From NCBI GenBank assembly GCA_020636445.1, contig JACJXV010000009.1, positions 26,044 to 90,043 of the forward strand: a stretch of 64,000 nt of DNA, read 5' to 3'. A program made the position numbers and the translations under genes. Position 1 is the first letter of the stretch, and every line of letters starts with the position of its first letter. Of the stretch, positions 32,799-39,911 are shown in pieces. The notes below the pieces were generated by a model. It was given only the letters and a program-made list of their open reading frames with translations, searched no databases and was not told the origin of the DNA. Source of the DNA: Lewinellaceae bacterium. GTDB lineage: Bacteria; Bacteroidota; Bacteroidia; Chitinophagales; Saprospiraceae.

Positions 32799-33386
32799 TT
32801 AGGAGCGCTTATCCCGGAATCCTTTGGATTCGGCATAAGACTTCAGTTTTTCCTTCAGTAGGTTACGGGCGCGGTGAAGACGGGAGCGCACCGTTCCAAT
32901 AGGTATATCCAGAATTTTGGAAATCTCTTCGTAGGTAAACCCTTCAATATCGCATAAGAGGATAACCACGCGGAAATCAACCGGCAATTGGTTAACGGCA
33001 TTGGTCACTTCATCACCGATCATTTGCTGAAACATCTCCTCCCGCAGGTCGAGGTAACCCGTCAGTGGCGAGTCATCCTCTTCGTGGTAGGTGGTAATGT
33101 CCTCGTAATCCACCTGCGTAGGCTTACGCATTTTACGGCGATACTCATTAATAAAGGTATTGCGCAAAATGCGGAAGAGCCAGGCTTTAGCATTAGTCCC
33201 CTGCTCGTATTTGTCAATGGAGCGATACGCTTTCAGATAGGTCTCCTGGACCAAATCGTTAGCATCCTCCTCGTTGTAGGTAAGGTGGTAAGCGAAGGTA
33301 TAAAGAGCCTCTATTTGAGGGAAAAGCTCCTCCTCAAAAATGAGGTCCATTTGCTGGCTGGACATTAAATCTTGATTTACCACCAT
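32799..33386 (-). CDS. RNA polymerase sigma factor, ECF (sigma-70 family)
   Basis: About 195 residues with the start at 33386 (MVVNQDLMSSQQ); a GTG 33 bases upstream and an ATG 21 bases downstream are alternatives. Region 2 is EEDANDLVQETYLKAYRSID with AWLFRILRNTFINEYRR. Region 4 is LPVDFRVVILLCDIEGFTYE and ISKILDIPIGTVRSRLHRAR, the helix-turn-helix for the -35 element. The acidic linker between them is short. It is of the SigH/SigW-like group of Bacteroidota and likely controls stress or envelope genes. The downstream small protein may be its anti-sigma factor. Confidence 0.93.
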   Translation of the reverse strand: MVVNQDLMSSQQMDLIFEEELFPQIEALYTFAYHLTYNEEDANDLVQETYLKAYRSIDKYEQGTNAKAWLFRILRNTFINEYRRKMRKPTQVDYEDITTYHEEDDSPLTGYLDLREEMFQQMIGDEVTNAVNQLPVDFRVVILLCDIEGFTYEEISKILDIPIGTVRSRLHRARNLLKEKLKSYAESKGFRDKRS

Positions 33387-33633
33387 AAAGTTAGTTTTTT
33401 CGTGGAAAAGCTCCTGCACCTTCGTTAAATCAAATCATTTCTGGCTGTTGCCTGATGAATATGATTTGGAGGGGGCTGTCTATTTTCCAGCCATGACAAT
33501 GCTGCAGGAGCTATCCAAAAACGGCAATCATTTCAATAACTTTGGGGAAAGAAAAAAAGTTCCCGGAGTGCAAGTTCAGGATTCAGTCAAAACAAATAAT
33601 AAACAAGAGCAGGGGACACAGTAGAGCGATCGG

Positions 33634-34251
33634 TTATTGTTCAATACGCCGCAGGTTAGTCTCCCGGAATCGCAATACCTCAATATCGGGGATAGTATGC
33701 TCAAACCAGCGGAGCGGAGCAGGGTTTTTATCGCCGGTACTCGTGTCACATTTAAAGAAAAGATAATAAAGTTGCCGGTTCTCTCCGAGGCGTTCAAAAA
33801 GCAGGTCGAGCCGTTCACGGCCTTGCTGGGGTTGTTGATATAAAAACTCCATCCGCCAGCAGTAGTATGCTTCGTCATGAAGCTCGGTTACATCCAAAAC
33901 CGCCTTTTCATCGGTATAATTTTCCAGAAACTCACGAGCCAGAATGCTATGGTGCCGTGACCAGTCGCGGGGATAGCCTTTGGGCTCCTTGTATTTAAAT
34001 GTATCGTGAACAAAGGTGATTATGCGCAACTGCCGGCGGACGGCAGGTTCCAGTGGCAAGCGCTCAATATTATCCAGTACTTCCCTGACATGTTTATAAA
34101 CCTCCCCTTCCGGATGGCCATAGCGAGGCATTCCCCAGCTGAGGCCGGTGAGGAAATCGGGGTCAAGTAATAGCCGCTGCTCAAGCTCGGTTTCCGGCTG
34201 GAGAACCTCAGCATAATCGACCAACGGCTTGGGAAGGTTATTCATGCGCAT
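33634..34251 (-). CDS. HD-domain protein (predicted phosphohydrolase)
   Basis: A 205-residue soluble protein. YGHPEGEVYKHVREVLDNIE (near 44-63), ITFVHDTFKY (VHD, near 77-86) and RHHSILAREFLENY supply the spaced His and Asp of the HD metal-binding superfamily. The substrate is unknown: relatives range from nucleotide phosphatases to (p)ppGpp hydrolases. Codons for MRM and MNN starts (34251, 34245) are both possible. It lies divergent from the DegP-like gene. Confidence 0.75.
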   Translation of the reverse strand: MRMNNLPKPLVDYAEVLQPETELEQRLLLDPDFLTGLSWGMPRYGHPEGEVYKHVREVLDNIERLPLEPAVRRQLRIITFVHDTFKYKEPKGYPRDWSRHHSILAREFLENYTDEKAVLDVTELHDEAYYCWRMEFLYQQPQQGRERLDLLFERLGENRQLYYLFFKCDTSTGDKNPAPLRWFEHTIPDIEVLRFRETNLRRIEQ

Positions 34252-34461
34252 CAAGCATTGTCACTCCTGGGGATTGGCCAGAAGTAAGCGGCAACTTTTC
34301 CATAATCCGACGCGTTGTAAAGTTACATCGGGTCAATTTCATGGCTGAACAAATGGGGCATACCCAGGCATACAGAAGTGTTACCTCTTATCGCCCTAAA
34401 ATAAGGAGGAAAAACCCGAAAAAACAACGTAAGGACCATCTCTTTAGTAAAATAGGTACTG

Positions 34462-35595
34462 ATGAAACAAATTCTAGGATGGATAGTGGCCGGAGTTTGT
34501 GGCGGCTTAATCGTTTTGGCAGGAAATTTTTTCCTGGAACCTGCGGCAAGCCAGGCTGCAATAACACCAACGCCCACTCGCGCTGTGAATTGGGCTCCAC
34601 GCCCCATTCCGGCAAGTGCATTGGATTTTGCGACGGCTGCAGAACGAGTCATGCCAACCGTTGTGCACATTAGGGTTCTTTCTAAATTTCCAGAGCAACC
34701 CGGCTCGCGGTTTCCGGTTCCCTGGGGGGAAGACTTTTTTGGTTTTGGTCGCCCTCGTGGGCCGCAGGAAGGAACCGGATCAGGGGTTATCTATACGGCC
34801 GATGGGCATATTATCACCAATAATCATGTAGTGGAAAATGCCAGTGAAATTGAAGTTACCCTGTTTGATAACCGCGAGTACAAAGCAAAATTGGTAGGAG
34901 CGGATAAGAAATCGGATTTAGCGGTTCTGAAAATTGACAGCAAGGATTTGCCCACGCTCGAGCTTGGTGATGCCGATAAAGCGCGGGTAGGCGAATGGGT
35001 GTTGGCCGTTGGCAATCCATTCGACTTGACCTCAACCGTGACAGCGGGTATCATCAGCGCTAAAGGCCGCAATATTCAAATGCTGCCCGGCCAGGATGCG
35101 ATTGAGTCTTTTTTACAGACGGATGCTGCCGTGAATCCCGGGAATAGTGGTGGCGCATTAGTTGATGCTGAGGGTCGCCTGCTGGGCATCAACACGGCCA
35201 TTGCTACTCGTAATGGTAGTTTTCAAGGGTATAGTTTTGCCATTCCCATCAACCTGGCTAAGCGCATTGTCGACGATATCATGGATTTTGGCAGTTATCA
35301 GCGAGCATTCTTGGGTGTTGAGATATCTGAATTGGACAGCGAATACGCTCGCGAACTGGGCGTTTCCGTAGTGCAAGGGGTTGTTGTCGAAGCGCTTAGC
35401 GATGGCGGCTCAGCGCAATACGCCGGATTGCAGGAAAAAGATATCATCATTAGGGCTAATGACCGGGCCATTAAATATGCAGCCGATATTCAGGAAATCA
35501 TCGGCCGTGCCAAGGTAGGCGATGTCATCCAGATGATCATTATTCGCCAGGGCCAGGAGATGGAAATTCCGGTCCGGTTACGTACCCAGCAATGA
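34462..35595 (+). CDS. DegP/HtrA-type trypsin-like serine protease, single PDZ
   Basis: A 377-residue periplasmic quality-control protease. Residues 5-27 form a hydrophobic helix (LGWIVAGVCGGLIVLAGNFF) that may stay as membrane anchor. The catalytic triad is His in ITNNHVVE (near 117), Asp in KSDLAVLK (near 152) and Ser in PGNSGGAL (near 229). One PDZ domain follows (about 275-375: LGVEISELDSEYARELGV; GLQEKDIIIRANDRAI). DegP has two PDZ domains; with one this resembles DegS or short HtrA forms. A terminator-like hairpin lies downstream. The gene stands alone. Confidence 0.93.
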   Translation: MKQILGWIVAGVCGGLIVLAGNFFLEPAASQAAITPTPTRAVNWAPRPIPASALDFATAAERVMPTVVHIRVLSKFPEQPGSRFPVPWGEDFFGFGRPRGPQEGTGSGVIYTADGHIITNNHVVENASEIEVTLFDNREYKAKLVGADKKSDLAVLKIDSKDLPTLELGDADKARVGEWVLAVGNPFDLTSTVTAGIISAKGRNIQMLPGQDAIESFLQTDAAVNPGNSGGALVDAEGRLLGINTAIATRNGSFQGYSFAIPINLAKRIVDDIMDFGSYQRAFLGVEISELDSEYARELGVSVVQGVVVEALSDGGSAQYAGLQEKDIIIRANDRAIKYAADIQEIIGRAKVGDVIQMIIIRQGQEMEIPVRLRTQQ

Positions 35596-35752
35596 TGGCT
35601 TAACTTATTCGGGCGAACTGGCCTGCGTTAACGCACTTGTCGGCCAGCTTGCCTTAAGAATATCTTAACACCTCATTTACAACATTCCCGGGGTGATTAA
35701 GTTATTCTCATAAGAGACTTGTTTAAAGTTGGTTTTTCGTTTTGTTTTGATG

Positions 35753-35785
35753 CGCCTGTCGGGTTACCTATCCGGCAGGCGTTTT
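35753..35785 (+). terminator. Intrinsic terminator of the DegP-like gene
   Basis: A 10-bp stem with one wobble (CGCCTGTCGG/CCGGCAGGCG, 35753-35762 and 35772-35781) followed by TTTT. It is 160 bases after the stop codon and before the ComF start. Confidence 0.7.
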
Positions 35786-35901
35786 GCTTGACCAGCGTTG
35801 TTGAAAACCTTATCTTGGGTATCAATGCCAACCCGGCATATTGCTCTCTTTCCTGCCAGGCACCACCTATCCGTCATTGTGTAACACAACTGAATCTTAC
35901 A

Positions 35902-36606
35902 ATGATTGACTGGCGCGATTGGGCAGACGATTTACTCGCCCTTTTCTTTCCGGAATTATGTCTGGCCTGTGGGGAGATAACTCCTCCGCGGGGTACCCTA
36001 TTGTGCACTACTTGCCTGGCAGATTTGCCGTTTACCCACGATCATCAGCAGGCTGAAAATCCTTTTGCCGAGCGGTTCTGGGGGCGGTTGCCCATTCAGG
36101 GTGGTGCGGCTTTTTTGCATTTTACCAAAAAAGGAAAGGTGCAGGGCATGTTACACCAACTGAAGTACCATGGCCGCCAGGACTTAGGACACTATCTGGG
36201 GCGGTGGTACGGCCGTGAATTACAAAAGACTCCTCCTTTCGACACGATTGATTGTATTGTTCCCATTCCCTTGCATCCCCGAAAACTGCGGCAACGAGGA
36301 TTCAATCAAAGTGCTTGCTTTGCCCAGGGGCTAGCTGATAGTTGGAACCTCCCTTGCGCACTGGATGCCGTGATCCGAACGCAGCATACTGCATCACAAA
36401 CCCGTAAGTCGCGGCTGGCCCGCTTTGAAAATGTAGCCGAGGCGTTTGCTATTGCCGACCCGGATATTCTTCGCGGCAAGCATGTGCTTTTAGTTGACGA
36501 CGTGTTAACTACCGGCGCAACGCTGGAGGCTTGTGGGGCCCGGATTCTGGCTCTCGGTGCGGATACCCGGCTGAGCCTGGCAACGATTGCCCGGGCGCGA
36601 ATCTAG
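35902..36606 (+). CDS. ComF family phosphoribosyltransferase-like protein
   Basis: The ATG at 35902 (MIDWRDWADDLLALFFPELC) is chosen because the upstream in-frame sequence overlaps the preceding terminator. The 234-residue protein has a zinc finger near 20-38 (CLACGEITPPRGTLLCTTC) and the PRPP-binding loop LLVDDVLTTGAT near 192-203. IPLHPRKLRQRGFNQSACFA is the ComF signature. In competent bacteria ComF helps DNA uptake; in Bacteroidota, it is present without a proven role. No com genes are adjacent. Confidence 0.9.
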   Translation: MIDWRDWADDLLALFFPELCLACGEITPPRGTLLCTTCLADLPFTHDHQQAENPFAERFWGRLPIQGGAAFLHFTKKGKVQGMLHQLKYHGRQDLGHYLGRWYGRELQKTPPFDTIDCIVPIPLHPRKLRQRGFNQSACFAQGLADSWNLPCALDAVIRTQHTASQTRKSRLARFENVAEAFAIADPDILRGKHVLLVDDVLTTGATLEACGARILALGADTRLSLATIARARI

Positions 36607-36708
36607 TGTGGTGTCCTTATGCTCAGTAACCTGGCCTGGGTATTGACAAGGACGAGAAGCAAATCAGATAGAAGTCAATACTCTGGCAAGATGATCTGAA
36701 GATCATTA

Positions 36709-36743
36709 GGTTCGGGCTTGGCGGGAGTTTAAAAACTCCCGCC
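36709..36743. repeat. Dispersed hairpin element, copy B
   Basis: The 11-bp perfect stem GGCGGGAGTTT (36720-36730) pairs with 36733-36743. It is preceded by AGGTTCGGGCTT, close to copy A at 32251, and by a small perfect hairpin ATGATCT/AGATCAT (36691-36706). It lies after the comF gene. Confidence 0.5.
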
Positions 36744-36762
36744 ATCAACGAGTAATGCTCTT

Positions 36763-36789
36763 ATTGGGACGCGATGCATCGCGCCCAAT
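36763..36789. repeat. GCGATGCATCGC palindrome, copy 1
   Basis: Arms ATTGGG and CGCGATG face CATCGCG and CCCAAT with one bulged A. Same core as 37566-37589 and 39827-39850. Intergenic. Confidence 0.7.
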
Positions 36790-36863
36790 GGGGAAAGGTA
36801 AAAGCCTCAATTATTTTGGGCTTTCGCTGGATCCGGCTTGGCAGCATGTTGCGCAATCAGGTA

Positions 36864-37229
36864 TTATCTGTCGTGCTTTGTGGGGCCATACTGTTTGCGA
36901 TAAACCCACCAGGTGATAAAAAAAACAAGCATTGTGATACCGGCAGCCGTTAATTTCTGCGGATAATAACCCCACTGAAACGGCTCGAAAAAGAAATTCA
37001 GAAAACCCATATAGGTGGGGATCCAGGCGATGATAACGCCATAAACGATTACCCGGGCAGTTCTATTGGTAGCGGAGATCCCCTGATTTCGGGCTACCAT
37101 CAAAAAATACGTCGTCAGCGCGAAAAGCACTGTGGCGTGGGTAAAAAGCAGTAATACCTGGCTGAGCATCATTTTGGGTTTTATATATGCGGGTATTGTC
37201 CCTGGCAGAGTACCGGAAAAGATAAGCAT
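36864..37229 (-). CDS. Small membrane protein, cassette gene C (complete copy)
   Basis: I do not recognise the family. The start at 37229 (MLIFSGTLPGT...) shares the base A in TGATG with the stop of the upstream gene, a translational-coupling arrangement; ATGs at 37172 and 37169 are alternatives. The protein has 121 residues and three membrane helices: VLLLFTHATVLFALTTYFLM, ARVIVYGVIIAWIPTYMGFL and LTAAGITMLVFFITWWVYRK. It ends in a basic tail. A near-identical C-terminal fragment of it lies at 38341-38409, showing this gene was part of a duplicated block. Probable location: cytoplasmic membrane. Confidence 0.7.
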   Translation of the reverse strand: MLIFSGTLPGTIPAYIKPKMMLSQVLLLFTHATVLFALTTYFLMVARNQGISATNRTARVIVYGVIIAWIPTYMGFLNFFFEPFQWGYYPQKLTAAGITMLVFFITWWVYRKQYGPTKHDR

Positions 37230-37486
37230 CAAACCAGGTCAAACCGCCAGAAAAAATATAACAGCAGGCCTATGCTGAAAAGGGTGATCAGAAGCAAATA
37301 CACCATTAGTTGCTTTTGTTCTTCTTTTTTGCGCTTAAAACCAAAAAAAATACCTATCAGGGTAAAAACTGCACCGATTATCAAAAAATAATTATTTTCC
37401 TTTATGGTATCAGCGAGAAAGAAGGCGAGGGCCAGAAATCCAAAAAAACTGGCCCGGTCCAGGATTAAAAGTTTAGTATTGTTCAT
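37229..37486 (-). CDS. Small membrane protein, cassette gene B, copy 1
   Basis: An 85-residue protein starting MNNTKLLILDRASFFGFLAL, with three hydrophobic segments (about 8-25, 33-49, 62-79) and a basic KRKKEEQKQ loop between the second and third. It is 85 percent identical (72 of 85) to the protein at 38015-38272, with mostly conservative changes, which suggests both are maintained. The stop overlaps the next start (TGATG). Family not recognised. The start at 37486 is chosen because the paralogue begins with the same residues. Confidence 0.75.
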   Translation of the reverse strand: MNNTKLLILDRASFFGFLALAFFLADTIKENNYFLIIGAVFTLIGIFFGFKRKKEEQKQLMVYLLLITLFSIGLLLYFFWRFDLV

Positions 37487-37565
37487 TTGCTGCGTTTTTA
37501 TTAACATCTGACGAGTAAAAGAAGAAGGGGCTTTCCTCAATCTGCCAGGCGTTTATAAAGGCCGC

Positions 37566-37589
37566 TGGGACGCGATGCATCGCGTCCCA
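37566..37589. repeat. GCGATGCATCGC palindrome, copy 2 (perfect)
   Basis: A perfect 24-bp palindrome with half-site TGGGACGCGATG. It lies between cassette gene A (37657-37887) and gene B (37229-37486) of copy 1; no equivalent sits at the matching place in copy 2. Confidence 0.8.
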
Positions 37590-37656
37590 ACATGTCAGTA
37601 TCCCAGGGGGCTTGCCAAAGTAGAAAAACCTGGCCAGTCCAGGGCCTCCTTTCTTA

Positions 37657-37887
37657 TTACGAGGCCCCATGGTTTTGCTTGTTTTCGCTGTCTTGTTGGT
37701 TGGCCATTGCCCATTGCTGGAACCAGGCCAAAAATATCCCTACAGGTACGGCAATTAAGGCCCCTTTTCCGGCTGCTTTGAGCAGTTGGTCCAGCGGAGG
37801 GTTCAGCATACTAATGATCCCAATAATAATTAAATTTAGAGAATAAAGGACTGCACTAGCCCAGAAGGTAATACGTTTGCGGTTCAT
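37657..37887 (-). CDS. Small membrane protein, cassette gene A, copy 1
   Basis: A 76-residue protein, MNRKRITFWASAVLYSLNLI at the start, with two membrane helices (about 7-27 and 41-60) and the segment VPVGIFLAWFQQWAM near 47-61. It ends with a polar, Gln/Asn-rich tail. It is about half identical to the protein at 38416-38637. The family is not recognised. It is the first gene of the downstream copy of the cassette. Confidence 0.7.
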   Translation of the reverse strand: MNRKRITFWASAVLYSLNLIIIGIISMLNPPLDQLLKAAGKGALIAVPVGIFLAWFQQWAMANQQDSENKQNHGAS

Positions 37888-38014
37888 CGCTTGGCAGATT
37901 TAGGAGAATAAAAAGGTAATGTAAAGAACCTAAATTGTTTTGGGGTTTTGCCTGTTGGACTTAAGCCCAGTGATCGATAAACCTAACTTGGCCTTGCACG
38001 GGGAATAACATGCA

Positions 38015-38272
38015 TCAAACCAGGTCAAACCGCCAGAAAAAATAAACCAGCAGGCCTATGCTGAAAAGGGTAATAAGGAGCAAATACAACATCAGTTGCT
38101 TTTGCTCTTCTTTATTGCGCTTAAACCCGAAAAATATACCCACCAGGGTAAATACTGCACCGGCTATCACCAAATAATCATTTTCCTTTATGATATTGGC
38201 GATAAAGAAGGCGAGTGCAATAAACCCAAAAAAACTGGCTCGGTCCAGGATCAAAAACTTGGTATTGTTCAT
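38015..38272 (-). CDS. Small membrane protein, cassette gene B, copy 2
   Basis: An 85-residue paralogue of the 37229-37486 protein (MNNTKFLILDRASFFGFIAL) with the same three hydrophobic segments and the KRNKEEQKQ loop. DNA around the 3' ends of both copies is nearly identical. A TGATG also occurs at its stop, but the ORF that would be coupled there is only a short remnant. The frame upstream is open but starts inside the gene C remnant. Confidence 0.75.
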   Translation of the reverse strand: MNNTKFLILDRASFFGFIALAFFIANIIKENDYLVIAGAVFTLVGIFFGFKRNKEEQKQLMLYLLLITLFSIGLLVYFFWRFDLV

Positions 38273-38340
38273 TTGGTGCGCTTTTATACTCGCTGCACGC
38301 CAAACAGCTTGGGCTTCCCAGGCTGTTTGGTATCCAGGAC

Positions 38341-38409
38341 TTACATTTCGTCCTTTGTAGAGCCATACTGTTTGCGATAAACCCACCAGGTGATAAAAAA
38401 AACAAGCAT
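38341..38409 (-). pseudogene. 22-codon remnant of cassette gene C
   Basis: Reads MLVFFITWWVYRKQYGSTKD plus two residues and a stop. The first 16 residues equal the C-terminal end of the 36864-37229 protein. The DNA from 38362 to 38409 is an exact 48-base copy of 36885-36932. It begins six bases after the stop codon of gene A copy 2, so the first 80 percent of gene C has been lost by a deletion or unequal recombination. Confidence 0.85.
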
Positions 38410-38415
38410 CGTGAG

Positions 38416-38637
38416 CTATGTGTTTTGCTCGTTTTCGTCGTATTGTTGTTTCTCCATCGCCCATTTTTGGAACCAGGCCAAAAAAATTCCAACGGGTATA
38501 GCGATGAAAACGACTTTTCCCAATATGAGAAGGAGCTCCCTGGTTGGCAAATCAATCGAAAAGAAAGCACCGATGAAAAGGATATTGAGCGTGTACTGGA
38601 GAGCACTGGCCCAGTAGTGAATACGCTGTAGGTTCAT
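38416..38637 (-). CDS. Small membrane protein, cassette gene A, copy 2
   Basis: A 73-residue paralogue of the 37657-37887 protein (MNLQRIHYWASALQYTLNIL), with the best-conserved stretch PVGIFLAWFQKWAM near 48-61. Two membrane helices and a Gln/Asn-rich tail ending EQNT. About half of positions match the other copy, far less than the gene B pair, so the copies have diverged unevenly. The family is not recognised. Confidence 0.7.
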   Translation of the reverse strand: MNLQRIHYWASALQYTLNILFIGAFFSIDLPTRELLLILGKVVFIAIPVGIFLAWFQKWAMEKQQYDENEQNT

Positions 38638-38717
38638 ACTATTTTATTTTGGGTATAAAACCTGGCTAGCCAATGCTTAGGCCAGCCAAGTTTTATTGCT
38701 GAGGAAAATTACCTTTT

Positions 38718-39512
38718 CTACAATTCTCCAATTATTGTCGATATTGAAGATGCCGCACCCCCGATTAATCCGGCAATTCCCGCAGGCGGAATTCCGCCAG
38801 TTAATGGATTCGGAATCGCTGCTGCACCTCCACTGGTGGCAAGAGCACCTACTGCTCCGGCTACTGTCCCTACCGCATCGGATAGAATCACCTTCCCCCA
38901 AAGAATTCCCCGGAGACTGCCGTTCCGCAGGTTTTCCGGAAGATAATCCATACCGCTCTCTCCACCACGCGATTTGGGATACCAAAACCGGGTAGAGTAC
39001 TTGGCAACGCTTGCCGAAGCATACAAAATGACTAATTCTTCCTGATTCAACTGTGCTGAGGCTTGGTCCTGCAATGCGACCAATTCCCTTTCAAATGCCG
39101 GAATTTCCAAATCGGCAAGTATCAGGTCACTCATTTGGAGTAAAAATCCCTTCAGAGCTGCAGAAACCTGCAAATGCTGAATCAAGGTAGTGTGGTCAAA
39201 GGGTGTTCCATAGGCTAACGCTTGGCTAAGCGTTGGATCAATTTCGCCTTTGTTTTGTTGATAAACTTGATACTCAAGGGGCAACATCTCGCTTAATTGA
39301 TTCATAACCCAAGACTCCATTTCTTCAGACCTTGGTTTTTGTATCGTTTTAGCGAGGATATGCCTTAAGGCTATATTGTGTTTTAATCCAATTTCTTCAA
39401 AAGAAGCGACTGAAATGGATGCTAATTCGCTTTCCGATTTTTCACAACTTGTAATCAAGCAGTAACTACCGGATAGGAAAAATAGGATAGCCAGTAACAA
39501 TGACTTTTGCAT
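38718..39512 (-). CDS. Lipoprotein with glycine-rich hydrophobic C-terminal tail
   Basis: The start at 39512 gives 264 residues: MQKSLLLAILFFLSGSYCLI then TSC, a lipoprotein signal with Cys23. Residues about 35-205 are helical and polar (SFEEIGLKHNIALRHILA; ASASVAKYSTRFWYPKS). The last 55 residues are Gly/Ala-rich and hydrophobic with repeated small-residue spacing (DAVGTVAGAVGALATSGG; PPAGIAGLIGGAASSIST), the texture of glycine zippers in pore-forming peptides and class II bacteriocins. I recall similar unnamed Bacteroidota proteins but no assigned function. It is the most upstream gene of the small membrane protein array. Confidence 0.75.
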   Translation of the reverse strand: MQKSLLLAILFFLSGSYCLITSCEKSESELASISVASFEEIGLKHNIALRHILAKTIQKPRSEEMESWVMNQLSEMLPLEYQVYQQNKGEIDPTLSQALAYGTPFDHTTLIQHLQVSAALKGFLLQMSDLILADLEIPAFERELVALQDQASAQLNQEELVILYASASVAKYSTRFWYPKSRGGESGMDYLPENLRNGSLRGILWGKVILSDAVGTVAGAVGALATSGGAAAIPNPLTGGIPPAGIAGLIGGAASSISTIIGEL

Positions 39513-39680
39513 ACAGATAACATTTGTGTTGGGCGCAATGGACTCTACTGAGGTGACCTTGGAAGCGTTACATCGCTTCTCTACCAGCCACGCGCACAAC
39601 TCAGGTTTAGTCCCTACTCTCTTCAGGCTTTTCGGGGTCCGCCACTTCCTGGCCAAGGATGTGACACAATAATATGTTAC

Positions 39681-39689
39681 GGGGGGGGG
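39681..39689. repeat. G9 homopolymer tract
   Basis: Nine consecutive G on the plus strand (C9 in the sense of the lipoprotein gene), 169 bases before its start codon. Such tracts can slip during replication; here it would change promoter spacing or a leader, not the coding frame from 39512. Confidence 0.7.
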
Positions 39690-39743
39690 TAAATGCAAGT
39701 TTTTTAGTTGGTTTTTTGGGCGATAACCCCAACTATTTTGCGG

Positions 39744-39783
39744 TTTTGGCTCATTTTGGCTCAATTGGGCTCATTTTGGCTCA
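39744..39783. repeat. Four tandem 10-bp repeats TTTTGGCTCA
   Basis: Units at 39744, 39754, 39764 and 39774; three are exact and the third reads ATTGGGCTCA. The 10-base period is close to one DNA turn, as in arrays of protein binding sites. Confidence 0.85.
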
Positions 39784-39826
39784 GGAGATTGCTCCCCGAT
39801 GTATCACTCTGTTGGGCCGCGATTGT

Positions 39827-39850
39827 TGGGACACGATGCATCGAGCCCCA
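39827..39850. repeat. GCGATGCATCGC-type palindrome, copy 3 (degenerate)
   Basis: Arms TGGG and CACGATG face CATCGAG and CCCCA. Intergenic, next to the tandem repeats. Confidence 0.55.
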
Positions 39851-39911
39851 CAGGAGCAGTGAAAGTCGAATTTTTTGATTCAGCAGCCTATCGCCTTTTC
39901 CCCGCAGGGAA

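Larger units (their letters stand above)
39513..39911. other. Gene-free leader of the accessory array
   Basis: The 399 bases hold no supported ORF. It contains a GAAGCG/CGCTTC mini-hairpin (near 39558-39575), a G9 run, a 4 x 10 bp tandem repeat and a GCGATGCATCGC-type palindrome. Confidence 0.5.

Noticed and set aside
33537..33544. TAACTTTG on the plus strand
   Set aside because: A -7 match with no TTG upstream and no plus-strand gene downstream; likely chance.
38178..38606. 142-codon minus-strand frame through the duplicated cassette
   Set aside because: Overlaps genes A and B copy 2 in another frame; those have duplicated, conserved partners.
39513..39764. 84-codon N-terminal extension of the lipoprotein gene
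   Set aside because: It would bury the lipoprotein signal and run through the G9 tract; the ATG at 39512 gives a clean signal peptide.
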